Assembly (NCBI GenBank): GCA_002394165.1
Contig: DGTA01000136.1
Location: 32,226-49,584 of the forward strand
Length of the DNA: 17,359 nt
Direction: 5' to 3'
Source: Lachnospiraceae bacterium UBA4348
Lineage (GTDB): Bacteria; Bacillota; Clostridia; Lachnospirales; Lachnospiraceae
The position numbers and the translations under genes were made by a program. The notes under the pieces were generated by a model. That model ran no database searches. It was not told where the DNA came from and saw only the letters and a program-made list of their open reading frames with translations. This document shows positions 1 to 8,600 of this stretch, piece after piece. Each line of letters begins with the position of its first letter. Positions within the stretch are counted from its first letter, which is position 1.

Positions 1-86
1 AGTCTCTTGGACTCGGAATCACGACCGTTCTTAGTGGAACCTACGCCCTTTTTATGAGCAAACATCTGAAGGTTCATTTTTAACAT
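1..86 (-). CDS. rpmA: 50S ribosomal protein L27, N-terminal part (cut by window edge)
   Basis: Only the first 28 codons lie in the window; the rest of the gene is beyond position 1. The translation begins MLKMNLQMFAHKKGVGSTKN and continues GRDSESKR, the characteristic L27 N-terminus. L27 is a large-subunit protein whose N-terminus reaches the peptidyl-transferase centre. The residues before A10 form the Firmicute-type extension: MLKMNLQMF followed by AHKKG matches the known pattern in which the protease Prp cuts after the Phe. The start at 86 is preceded by AGGTGG with an 8-nt spacer, a good ribosome binding site. The gene lies 20 nt downstream of prp and is co-transcribed with rplU and prp. 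Confidence 0.95.
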   Translation of the reverse strand, partial: MLKMNLQMFAHKKGVGSTKNGRDSESKR

Positions 87-106
87 AGTATGCACCACCT
101 TTGATA

Positions 107-439
107 TCAATCCTGTTCCCTCTCCGTAATGGTGAGGAAACTGTCCGTGTAGTTCTGCGAAATACTCTCAAGTCCCAGCAGCAGAGAACGCATCAGAATA
201 TCGGCATTACCCGAGATCTCTCCCTCCAGGGCGATCATTAAGTGTCCGCCCCCTTCCTGGTCTTCTTCGATGACCAGGTCGTCATCCGTCAGCTGTTCCA
301 GTGAATTCGCTGCGTTGATCATCAGAGCCGACACCGCCGCACATACGATGTCCGATCCCGGTTCATCGTACAGGGCATGCCCCTGGGCGGTAATACCCGT
401 GATCCTCTGATTCTTTCTCTCCACAGTGATCGTGATCAT
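107..439 (-). CDS. prp: Ribosomal-processing cysteine protease Prp (DUF464 family)
   Basis: 110 residues, the usual size of Prp. The family cleaves the N-terminal extension of ribosomal protein L27 during ribosome assembly. The catalytic pair is visible: H21 in the segment AQGHALYDEPGSD, and C33 in SDIVCAAVSAL, matching the His/Cys dyad known from the Staphylococcus aureus enzyme (H22/C34). The gene sits between rplU and rpmA, the standard position. It starts 4 nt after the rplU stop codon and no strong Shine-Dalgarno is seen (TGATAAAATG junction), so translation is probably coupled to rplU. Its substrate L27 is encoded immediately downstream and carries the matching cleavage site. Confidence 0.95.
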   Translation of the reverse strand: MITITVERKNQRITGITAQGHALYDEPGSDIVCAAVSALMINAANSLEQLTDDDLVIEEDQEGGGHLMIALEGEISGNADILMRSLLLGLESISQNYTDSFLTITEREQD

Positions 440-443
440 TTTA

Positions 444-749
444 TCAACCGTTGATCTTCTCGATCCTGACCTGAGTATACTGCTGTCTGTGTCCGGCCTT
501 CTTGTGATAACCGGTCTTACTCTTATACTTGTAAACGATGACCTTTTTAGCCTTGTCGTTCTTCACGACGGTAGCGGTAACGGTCGCTCCGTTCACATCA
601 GCTCCGACCTTGAGGCCTTCGCCGCTGATGGCAAGCACCTGATCAAAGGTAACATTCTCACCTTCGTTCACTCCGAGCTTTTCCACGTTAATGATATCGC
701 CCTCAGAAACTTTGTACTGTTTACCACCTGTTGCAATAATTGCGTACAT
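444..749 (-). CDS. rplU: 50S ribosomal protein L21
   Basis: 101 residues beginning MYAIIATGGKQYKVSEGD and ending with a basic segment including KTGYHKKAGHRQQYTQVRIEKI, the diagnostic L21 C-terminus. L21 binds 23S rRNA in the large subunit. The open frame extends upstream to 830, but the start at 749 is chosen because it gives the normal L21 N-terminus and has GGAGG placed 6 nt upstream. First gene of the rplU-prp-rpmA transcript, with its own promoter at 839-867 and a structured leader. Confidence 0.96.
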   Translation of the reverse strand: MYAIIATGGKQYKVSEGDIINVEKLGVNEGENVTFDQVLAISGEGLKVGADVNGATVTATVVKNDKAKKVIVYKYKSKTGYHKKAGHRQQYTQVRIEKING

Positions 750-751
750 AT

Positions 752-833
752 GGCACCTCCTAAAATCTTTACTCGCCAGATACGGCGGCATCCCGGGCAA
801 GGACACACTTCGAGCCTCTCTGTGCGGCATACC
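752..833 (-). ncRNA. Putative L21 leader (rplU 5' UTR)
   Basis: About 80 nt lie between the inferred transcription start (near 832) and the rplU start. They contain short self-complementary segments: CACA...UGUG around a GAGAGGCUC segment, GGUAU pairing with AUGCC, and a compact CGCC/GGCG hairpin just before the ribosome binding site. Ribosomal L21 leaders of Firmicutes are a known autoregulatory RNA class, and the position is exactly right. I assign it by position and foldability. I did not run a covariance model, so the boundaries and class are tentative. Confidence 0.5.
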
Positions 834-838
834 ACACT

Positions 839-867
839 ATAATATGATAAAACGGCTTGCCTGTCAA
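839..867 (-). promoter_or_regulatory. Sigma-A-type promoter of rplU-prp-rpmA
   Basis: On the minus strand a perfect TTGACA (862-867) is followed after exactly 17 nt by TATTAT (839-844), five of six matches to the -10 consensus. It starts 9 nt after the LCP stop codon. No terminator separates it from the upstream operon, so rplU can receive both its own transcription and read-through. Confidence 0.85.
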
Positions 868-875
868 ATATTATT

Positions 876-1778
876 TTACATGCATCCTTCATAGATCTCA
901 CCAAGCAGGCGGCTGATGGTCTGGTCCATCTCGGGGACCAGGATCTCATTATCGGAATAAAACAGATCGTCATACGGGATCCTGTCCGTGACCACTTCAT
1001 AGCCGGAGGCTGCCGGGAACTGTGATATAAGGCTCACAAGGTCCGCCAGTTCCAGATCCGTGTGAAGCTTTGGCAGGATCTTAGCCGCTATGTCCATGAT
1101 CCGGACCGGATTAAGGACCTTCAGCTTCGCGATCATACGGATCAGCACCTTCCGCTGCCTGGCCGTGCGCTCATAGTCATTGCCGATCGTGCGGTTGCGC
1201 GCGTAACCCACCGCCTGGATCCCGCTCAGGGTTAGGGTCCCTTCCCCGCTGATCCTGTTCTCATTGTAATCAAGACCCTGTTCCTGGCACATGACTTCGA
1301 TATAAGCATTGGCCACATCCACCTCACCGGCGTCAAGTTCCAGGGTGATTCCGCCCAAAAGATCGATCAGCTCCGCCATGGTGGCAAATTCCGTCTCCAG
1401 ATAATTGTCGGCCTGAACATGGTAGTTGGCTGCGATCGTGTCCATCAGCAGCTCCCCGCCGCCAACTGCATGGGCAGCGTTCAGTTTTTCGACCCCGACC
1501 CCGGGGATATCCGCGTACAGGTCCCTCATGAATGAAACAAGGAAGATTTTTTTCGCCTCATGGTTGATGGTCACCATCACCATCGCGTCCGAATTTCCGT
1601 ACGATCCCGGCTCGCGCGTATCCGACCCGATCAGCAGTACATTTGTCACTCCCGACGGATGAGAAGGCTCCCCGGCTGCTTCCTGCGCAGCCTTCGTCCC
1701 TCCGGAGAAAGCCGGAATAAGAACCAGCATGAGAAGCAATGCGATAAATCCGATGGTTGGCCGTTCCTTAGCAATCAT
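876..1778 (-). CDS. LytR-CpsA-Psr (LCP) family cell-wall glycopolymer ligase
   Basis: 300 residues with a short cytoplasmic N-terminus, one membrane segment at about 9-23, a linker, and one LCP domain from about 44 to 260. LCP enzymes transfer teichoic-acid-like or capsular polymers from lipid carriers to peptidoglycan on the outer face of the membrane. Conserved signatures are present: LLIGSDTR (D53, R55), the S-D at 63-64, SFMRD (R85, D86), LNAAHAVGG (99-107), and the Arg-rich YARNRTIGNDYERTARQR (R194, R196, D201, R204, R207, R209). There is no LytR_C extension. The start at 1778 has GGGAGG upstream, embedded in the end of the RNase gene; the two genes overlap by 11 nt, which implies translational coupling. 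The substrate polymer cannot be told from sequence. Confidence 0.9.
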   Translation of the reverse strand: MIAKERPTIGFIALLLMLVLIPAFSGGTKAAQEAAGEPSHPSGVTNVLLIGSDTREPGSYGNSDAMVMVTINHEAKKIFLVSFMRDLYADIPGVGVEKLNAAHAVGGGELLMDTIAANYHVQADNYLETEFATMAELIDLLGGITLELDAGEVDVANAYIEVMCQEQGLDYNENRISGEGTLTLSGIQAVGYARNRTIGNDYERTARQRKVLIRMIAKLKVLNPVRIMDIAAKILPKLHTDLELADLVSLISQFPAASGYEVVTDRIPYDDLFYSDNEILVPEMDQTISRLLGEIYEGCM

Positions 1779-2979
1779 TGATATCCTCCCCCGTTTTCTC
1801 CGGAAAGGCCGCCCGAAGCGGCAGTTCCTTTCTCTGTCTGGTGATCTCCGCCAGATTAAGTTTTGTAAAGTCTACAGCCGTGCTCCTGACCGGATCCTTG
1901 TCCAGTTCCTTCTGGAGAAAGCGCAGCAGCTGCGTGCGCGAAGATTCTTCCCGCATATTGATGAAATCGATAATGATCATTCCCGATATATTGCGGAGAC
2001 GAAGCTGCGCGGCTGCCTGGGCAGCTGCCTCCATGTTAAGCTTCAGGAATGCCTCCTCGCTTACCTTTCCCTTAAAGCTCCCGGTCGCCTTTCCGGAATT
2101 GACATCGATGACCGTGAGCGCCTCGGTGGGCTCGATCACCAGGAATGCCCCGGAATCAAGCCATACCTTTTTCCTCAGGGCTCTGGAAAGCTCCCTTTCA
2201 AGGCGGTAGCAGTCGTGCATGGACTGCCTGCGGCTGTCATAGAGACGTATTTTGTTCTTCGTTTCCGCATCTTCGGCCCATTCCTCCAGGCACCTGAAAA
2301 GATCCTGATCATCAGTCAGGATCTGGTCAATATCCGTTCCGCCATGCCGTTCAAGCCTCATCAGCCATAAAGGCGGCTGCTTGTGAAGGCAGGACGGACA
2401 GGCGGCGTGGGGCGCTTTCTCAAGCACCTGCCTCAGTTTTTCCCTGAGCACAGCGGCCTCTTTTGCGATCGCTCCATCATCGGCTTCTTCTGCCGCTGTC
2501 CGTATCACGATCCCGAATTCATCGTCCGAAAGCTGTTCCGCAAGCTTCTTCAGCCCGGCAGCCCTCTGACCGTATATTTTCGAGGAAACACCCGCATTTC
2601 TTACCGAGGCATCCAGGACGGCAAACTCACCGGCCATGGAGATCGCCCCTGTCAGAGATACAAGCTTTTCCCCTTCGGGGATCTTTTTAACCTGTACAAG
2701 CAGCTCATCCCCCGCTCTGGGAGCGGACGACGTACTTTTATGAAAAAAGAAGGCGCGGCTGAGTGTGTCCAGCGGCAGATATCCGTTCACGCCTTCTTTG
2801 TATCTCACAAAGGCGGCGCCTGTCCCGGAAACGATATTCATGATCCTTGCCTTAAAGATATCGCCGGGAGAATCGGTCTCCCGGAGGGGATCCTTTCTTA
2901 TCTCCACCGCTCTCAAGTTTTCGTCGAGCAGATAAGAGATCACATGGTCCCCATCCTTTTCAAGCAGATATTTATACAT
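1768..2979 (-). CDS. rng: Ribonuclease G/E family endoribonuclease (short clostridial form)
   Basis: 403 residues. RNase E/G enzymes cut single-stranded RNA in rRNA maturation and mRNA decay. An S1 RNA-binding domain spans about 37-115 (GDIFKARIMNIV, GVNGYLPL). The DNase I-like catalytic part carries both metal-binding aspartates: D292 in LTVIDVNSGKATG and D338 in GMIIIDFINM. The chain stops soon after the EITRQRK segment, so the C-terminal CPxC zinc link of Escherichia coli RNase E/G is absent. A CPSC motif instead occurs at 194-197, between the S1/RNase H-like part and the catalytic part. The start at 2979 follows the preceding stop with a 1-nt gap (TGATATG) and has no strong Shine-Dalgarno, indicating coupling. 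Confidence 0.92.
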   Translation of the reverse strand: MYKYLLEKDGDHVISYLLDENLRAVEIRKDPLRETDSPGDIFKARIMNIVSGTGAAFVRYKEGVNGYLPLDTLSRAFFFHKSTSSAPRAGDELLVQVKKIPEGEKLVSLTGAISMAGEFAVLDASVRNAGVSSKIYGQRAAGLKKLAEQLSDDEFGIVIRTAAEEADDGAIAKEAAVLREKLRQVLEKAPHAACPSCLHKQPPLWLMRLERHGGTDIDQILTDDQDLFRCLEEWAEDAETKNKIRLYDSRRQSMHDCYRLERELSRALRKKVWLDSGAFLVIEPTEALTVIDVNSGKATGSFKGKVSEEAFLKLNMEAAAQAAAQLRLRNISGMIIIDFINMREESSRTQLLRFLQKELDKDPVRSTAVDFTKLNLAEITRQRKELPLRAAFPEKTGEDINDC

Positions 2980-2980
2980 A

Positions 2981-3694
2981 TCAGACCGTTACCGTCTTTC
3001 CAAGGCTTCCCAGGGACGCAAAAGACCCGTCCGGGAGGCGTGTGTACAGTTCTTTACGGTGGATCAGCAGATCGGATGAAGAAACATCGCTCTGCGTGAA
3101 GGCGAAAAAGGCGTCAAGAGCCAGCTCCGGCTTCAGATTGGCACTGCTTCCGCTGGCAAGACGCATAAAGAAGAAAGGTCCTCTCTCATCCGACCTCACC
3201 TCAAAGGTGTGGATCATAGGAGCGATATCCGCCCGGGTGACCCCGCTCTTCGTTTCTTTATCCACCATGACCGAAGGCAGGGCCGAAAATGCTTCCGCTT
3301 TGCCGGCCCACTCTCCCGAAAACAGGGCTGCTTCCTCCACCCTGGCTTCATAATCGGCAGCGTCGACCAGTGACATGGCTTTTGACGCCTTTCCCGGTTC
3401 CACCTCGGTGAAGCCGGTAAAGCAGACTCCTTCGGGAGCCTGGCTGTTCAGCCGTTTAAGAGCTTCCTCTGATGAGACCGAAACGCCGATCTCGATGTCG
3501 ACATATTCACCCTCACTGGTCAGCCCGACTCCGAGAGGAGAAGCAAACGACATGATCATATGAGGGCTTAAGCCCTCCGAAAAACGGATGTCGATACCGC
3601 TTCTCCGGAAGATCTTCTGGAAGCAGCGCATCAGGTCCAGATGACCGATGAATCTCATGTCGCCGGTCTTGGAGAATTTAATTCTTATTTTCAT
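2981..3694 (-). CDS. DUF2344 / TIGR03936 radical SAM-linked protein
   Basis: 237 residues from the chosen start. The N-terminus MKIRIKFSKTGDMRFIGHLD followed by LMRCFQKIFRRSGIDI is the hallmark of the radical SAM-linked family, which is always adjacent or fused to the radical SAM family encoded just upstream. Its biochemical role is unknown. The segment FSEGLSPHMIMSFASPLGVG is also typical. The start at 3694 is preferred over 3712 because GGAGG-type sequence lies just upstream and the family begins at MKIRIKF. The first 17 nt overlap the radical SAM gene, so the two proteins are likely made in fixed ratio and may form a complex. The gene is followed after 1 nt by RNase G. Confidence 0.9.
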   Translation of the reverse strand: MKIRIKFSKTGDMRFIGHLDLMRCFQKIFRRSGIDIRFSEGLSPHMIMSFASPLGVGLTSEGEYVDIEIGVSVSSEEALKRLNSQAPEGVCFTGFTEVEPGKASKAMSLVDAADYEARVEEAALFSGEWAGKAEAFSALPSVMVDKETKSGVTRADIAPMIHTFEVRSDERGPFFFMRLASGSSANLKPELALDAFFAFTQSDVSSSDLLIHRKELYTRLPDGSFASLGSLGKTVTV

Positions 3695-5546
3695 AACAGA
3701 TCCCTCCTCCAAAACGGGCGGCTCCGCATCCGGAACACTTTTCCCGGCAGTTGGGGGTCACCTTTTCCTCGAGCGCTCTTTTCCATTCCCGTTCCAGGAA
3801 GGCCCTGGAAACACCGATGTCGATGAAATCCCAGGGAAGGATCTCATCCGTGGTGCGTTCTCTTCTTGTATAAAAATCCGGATCGACGCCGGTGCGCCGG
3901 AACGCCTCCTCCCAGCGGCTGTAATCCCAGCATTCGGTCCACGCGTCATACAAAGCACCCTGCGCGTATGCTTCCTCGATCACGGCGCTGCAACGCCTGT
4001 CGCCTCTGGCCAGTACGCCCTCGAGTACGGTCACATCGGCCTGGTGCCAGTTGTATCGGATGCTCTTATGATTCAAAACTTCATGGACCCGGTGATTGAC
4101 GGTCCTGGCATAGGCCAGGTAATCATCCACCGTATGCATAGACGCCCACTGGAAAGGCGTGAAAGGCTTCGGCACAAAGAAGGAGGTGCTCACGGTGATC
4201 TGGCACTTTCCCCTTCGTTTTTCCTTCGGAACCGTCTCATAGTACAGCGCCGCGATCTCATCCGCAAGATTGGCGATGTCTTCCCGGTCGGAATCGTTTT
4301 CCGTGGGCAGGCCGAGCATGAAATAAAGCTTCACCTTGTCCCATCCGCCCCGGAAGGCTTCCGAGGCGCCGCCGAGGATGTCATCCTTTGTCAGGCCTTT
4401 GTTGATCACGTTCCTGAGCCGCTGCGATCCCGCCTCAGGGGCGAAGGTCAGCGAACTCTTTTTGATATCCTGCACCTTGCTCATGACATCCAGGGAAAAC
4501 GAGTCGATCCTGAGGGAAGGCAGCGAGAGGTTGACATTGCACTTCCCGTAGTTTTCGATCAGGTGATCGATCAGTTCACGGATCTGTGAATAATCGCTGG
4601 TGCTCAGCGAACAGAGCGAGATCTCTTCGTGTCCGGTCGCCTCCATCATCTTTCGGGCATACTCTTCGAGAACAGCCTCGTCCCTCTCCCGGACCGGCCG
4701 GTAGATCATCCCTGCCTGGCAGAAACGGCATCCCCGTATGCAGCCGCGCTGTATCTCCAGCGCCACCCGGTCCTGGGTCACTTTTATATAGGGAATGATC
4801 GGTTTTTCCGGATAAGGCACCGCATTCATATCCATGACCAGCTGCTTTTCGATCACCCGGGGCAGATCGTCCGAAACGGGCCCAAAGGAAGCGATCGTTC
4901 CGTCTTCGTTATAGGTCACCTCATAGAGGGAAGGAACATAGATTCCCGGGATAAGGGCGGCCCTGCGGAGAAATTCCTTTCGTCCCAGTCCCTGCTTCTT
5001 CATCTCCTTATACAAATCCAGAAGATCGTCATAAACGACCTCCCCTTCTCCGATATAAAACATGTCAAAGAACGGGGCAAGTGGCTCTGGATTATAGGTG
5101 CACGGTCCTCCTCCGATCACGATCGGCATGTCATCCCCTCTCATGTCGGCGTGGAGCGGGATTCCGGCAAGGTCCAGGATCTGGAGGATATTGGTATAGC
5201 ACATCTCATACTGGATGGTGATCCCCAGAAAATCAAAATCCTTTACAGGTTCCTGTGATTCCAGCGCAAAGAGCGGGATCTTCTTTTCCCGCATGACATG
5301 GTCAAGATCGACCCAGGGGGAATACACCCGCTCGCACCACGTGTCCTCCCTGCGGTTAAACATGTCATAGAGGATCTGGATCCCCAGATGCGACATCCCG
5401 ATCTCATAGACGTCCGGAAAGCACATCGCAAAACGGATGTCGATCTTTCCGGGATCCTTGTATACGGCGTTGATCTCATTTCCCAGGTATCTGGCAGGCT
5501 TATCGATCTCAAGCAGGATCCGGCTGCCCAGTGCAGATTTCTTCAT
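3678..5546 (-). CDS. B12-binding-type radical SAM protein (TIGR03960 family)
   Basis: 622 residues from the chosen start. An N-terminal cobalamin-binding-like domain (about 10-175) contains the family segments KPARYLGNEIN, FPDVYEIGMSHLGIQILYDM and IGGGPCTYNPEPLAPFFD, but no classical DxHxxG cobalamin motif. The radical SAM core carries the CxxxCxxC [4Fe-4S] motif in QRGCIRGCRFCQAGMIYRPV (C269, C273, C276). The C-terminus adds a second Cys cluster (C600, C604, C607, C617). Substrate and product are unknown. Start: the frame is open to 5576, but AGGAG lies 9 nt before the ATG at 5546, whereas 5576 has only a poorly spaced AAGG. It heads an operon with DUF2344, RNase G and LCP genes, overlapping DUF2344 by 17 nt. 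Confidence 0.9.
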   Translation of the reverse strand: MKKSALGSRILLEIDKPARYLGNEINAVYKDPGKIDIRFAMCFPDVYEIGMSHLGIQILYDMFNRREDTWCERVYSPWVDLDHVMREKKIPLFALESQEPVKDFDFLGITIQYEMCYTNILQILDLAGIPLHADMRGDDMPIVIGGGPCTYNPEPLAPFFDMFYIGEGEVVYDDLLDLYKEMKKQGLGRKEFLRRAALIPGIYVPSLYEVTYNEDGTIASFGPVSDDLPRVIEKQLVMDMNAVPYPEKPIIPYIKVTQDRVALEIQRGCIRGCRFCQAGMIYRPVRERDEAVLEEYARKMMEATGHEEISLCSLSTSDYSQIRELIDHLIENYGKCNVNLSLPSLRIDSFSLDVMSKVQDIKKSSLTFAPEAGSQRLRNVINKGLTKDDILGGASEAFRGGWDKVKLYFMLGLPTENDSDREDIANLADEIAALYYETVPKEKRRGKCQITVSTSFFVPKPFTPFQWASMHTVDDYLAYARTVNHRVHEVLNHKSIRYNWHQADVTVLEGVLARGDRRCSAVIEEAYAQGALYDAWTECWDYSRWEEAFRRTGVDPDFYTRRERTTDEILPWDFIDIGVSRAFLEREWKRALEEKVTPNCREKCSGCGAARFGGGICYENKN

Positions 5547-5589
5547 GCGGATAAACTCCTGTTTATAAACATTCATGAGCCTTGTGGCT

Positions 5590-5622
5590 TCCTAAGAACT
5601 CTACCATAAAAAAAACGTCCGG
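5590..5622 (-). promoter_or_regulatory. Weak candidate promoter for the radical SAM operon
   Basis: In the 97-nt gap after the giant surface-protein gene, TTGTCT is followed after 17 nt by TATGGT on the minus strand, each matching consensus at four of six positions. This is the only candidate seen between the upstream terminator and the radical SAM start. It partly overlaps a T8 tract and is a low-confidence call; coordinates are approximate. Confidence 0.25.
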
Positions 5623-5627
5623 ACAAG

Positions 5628-5665
5628 ACAAAAGACTGAGCCGGAGCTTTTACGCTCCGGCCCAG
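5628..5665 (-). terminator. Intrinsic terminator after the giant surface-protein gene
   Basis: Eight nt after the stop codon, minus-strand RNA can form a 12-bp stem (5636-5665, one G-U pair) whose core is GCCGGAGC / GCTCCGGC around the loop GTAAAA. It is followed by TCTTTTGTCTT. The strength and position support Rho-independent termination, separating this gene from the radical SAM operon. Confidence 0.88.
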
Positions 5666-5673
5666 CCTTTTAG

Positions 5674-8600
5674 TCAGCTTTCTTTTCTCATGATCCAGGC
5701 CAGACACACTCCGGCCAGCAGAACGGACATTCCCATTAAAAGAAGCAGGCGTCCGAGAGGGGACTCATCCCCTGTCTTTACCGCGCTTTCCCCGTAGCCG
5801 TCCCACACTTTCGGAGCTTTTTCAAGCAGGATCTTAAAATGCTGAAGATCTGCAGTGTCCTTTACCGTGATCCGGACCGGGTCAGGCTTCAGGTAGCCGT
5901 CCGGGACACTGTCTGTGATGACCTTGTAATTCCCGGCCGGGATCTTTTCGATCACGCTGGCCCCCTCCTTTGAGATAAAGACCATTTTATTGCCGTCGAT
6001 GACGACCATATTCCCTTTTTCATCCACCAGGTGATAATGAACGCCTTCCACGGTCTTTCCGTTTCCGGAAGGGTCATTTTCCCGTGCGATGATGTCGATG
6101 ATGATCGGCTCATCCTCCATGATAACTGTCTGGATGACAGCCTCATCGGATGCCGGTTCCTGTACGGTAAACGAAACATCCTCCGAGCTGGCCCATCCGG
6201 GCGGCGGGGAGGTCTCCCGCAGCGTATAGGTCCTACCGGCCTCCAGGCACCGGATCACATGGGGCTTTTCCTGTGATGCCCATTCCTCGGCAACCTTCCC
6301 GTCCTGTGTCAGCAGGGCCAGTCCGGCTCCCGGAAGCTCTTTCCCTCCGGTTTTATCCGTCTTTCTCAGCTCCACCCGGATCGGCTCATCCAGGAAGGTA
6401 TGACTGAAAGAAAGCTTATCTCTGCCGTCTTTCCAGACCGCTTCAAAGGAAAACGTCTCATCGCTCATCTGATATCCGGACGGAGGGCTCAGCTCCCTGA
6501 CCAGGTACCTTCCGAGGGGAAGTGAGGCCCTGAAGGAGGCCATGCCGTCACTGCCGGTGACAGCCTGCTCAATCAGGTCCCCTTTTTTCAGAAGAACAGT
6601 TCCCTGGGAGGAACGGATATCCGCATTGGCATAGAGACCAAAGACCGCTCCCCGGAGCTGCTTTGCATTTTCCGAATCCTTTTTGATAACCCGGACCTCC
6701 ACCTGCTGGCGCGGATTTAGCACTTTTTCTTCCGCGGAGGCCTCCGTCTCCTGGTCTTTGATGCCCGAGGCATCGATGTACAGGTCCAGCGGCTCCTTTA
6801 TCCTTACAAAACCTTCCGGCGCCGCTGTCTCCACAACTTTATAATGTCCCGGATAGAGCCTTTTAAACGTGATCTCCCCATTCCGGTCAGTGACGCCTAC
6901 CGCTTTCCCGGGTTTTTCCCTGACATTCACCAGGGCTTCTTTATCCTTGTGGATAACTGTCCCCGTGATCCCGTCAGGATGTTGGATATCCTCAGCGGCA
7001 TACACCGTAAATTCCGCTCCGGCAAGATTCTCCTTCTCATACCTGAAAAGGGTGGATACCAGATCACTGTCCCCGTCCGAGACGCTCCTTAACTTATCTC
7101 CCGTCTTGACAAGGCGGATATTTCCTGTGATGAACGCGTTGTACGCGGTAACGGTAAAGGGCCTTGGATCTGCGGGAACCGTAAACTGCATCCGGTTCTC
7201 GCTTCCGGTCTCCTTTCCGTCCCTGTCACGGATCAGATTCGTGTATCCCTCACGGGGCAGCTTCTCTTCGATGGTATAGGTCAGGCCGGGTCTTAAGCCT
7301 TTAAGCAGATACCCCTTTCCCGAGGTGTTCCGGGTGACGAATGTATCGGCCACGTTCCCGTCCGGGTCATAAACGACGAAATGGGCATCGGCCAGTTCAT
7401 TAAAGGTAAGGTCATCCTTCAGGAAAAATCTTCCTTCGATCGGAATATCCTTAACGGTGATCACCTGATCGTCCTTCTTCGGCTCCTTTGCCGGGATCCT
7501 TTCGGCGTTCAGGTAATATCCGGCCGGAGCAGACAGTTCCTTCACATAATACTCCCCCTCCGGAAGAGGATCACCCGCCGTTTTCTTTTCATCCAGGATA
7601 AAGGCTGTTGAAAAACTGACAGCTTCCTGTTTTGAGATCACTTTTCCGACAAGGGTATCTGCTTTTACCTTCACGGTACCCTCATCATCCTTAAGTTCTG
7701 CGGCAGTGTAAAGTCCGATCACAGCCCCTCCAGCATTCTTTCCTGAAGCGGCATCTGTCTTCTGTGCCAGCAGACTGCTCCTCAAGGGCTTGTTTCTGTA
7801 TAGTGCATCCTCGTAAACAAAAGGTGTTTTATCGTCCGCATACTTGACCTCAAAGACTCTTGAAGGTTCCTTTTCAAGCCTGAGCAGAGAATCGGGCCCG
7901 GTCATGACCAGTTCATATTTTCCGCCCGGCAGTCCGGGCAGGATCGTCTCATCCGCCGCCTTAACCGTACCGGTCCAGGCTTCCCCGTTCTCATCCGTGG
8001 TGAGTACGGCCGCGGCCTGTCCGGCGCGCAGCAGGATCTTTCCCGCTCCGGCTACCCCCTCCGCCGCGATATCCTCCAGCGGCCTGACTTCAAAAGAACA
8101 TCCCTGCGCAGGCACGGTCTCATAGACGAAAGTGCCTGTCTGTTCCCCGTCATCCTGCCGGTACTCCAGGAGTCTTTCCTTTTGGACAAATACAGAGATC
8201 TTTCCGTAAAAACGCTCATTCTCCAATCTGATCTGGCTCCTGAAACAGGCAGCTTCACGATCATATACTGTATTTTCACTGCCGATCTCGATCGCTGTCA
8301 GTACAGGGCGCGATTCTTCCCCGTACCTCGGCTTCCATATTCCCGTTCTCGACTCGTCAACGGGCCGTATACTTCCGCTCCATTTTGAATCGAGCATATT
8401 TACGGCTTCCCAGAATGTCCCGCCGTTTTCGTCTGTTCTCTGTCCGCCTTCATATCCGTGACAGATAAATCCTTCCGGTGCCTTTACTTCTTCCAGGCTG
8501 TACCTGCCGGGAGGCAGGCTCACCGCCTCAGCGCCAGCCGCTCCGGAATTCTCCTGCAGCTGCGTGACAAAGGGCTGCTCATAGCTTCCCCTTCCGTTCT

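Noticed and set aside
426..842. Plus-strand open frame of 138 codons
   Set aside because: It lies antisense to rplU and its leader, which are certain genes, and its translation resembles no known protein.
5595..5622. Second terminator at GTCCGGAC followed by T8
   Set aside because: The palindrome has no loop and cannot make a stable hairpin; the 12-bp stem at 5636-5665 is sufficient.
5674..5800. Classical LPXTG sorting motif
   Set aside because: No LPXTG is present; only AVKTGD precedes the hydrophobic tail.
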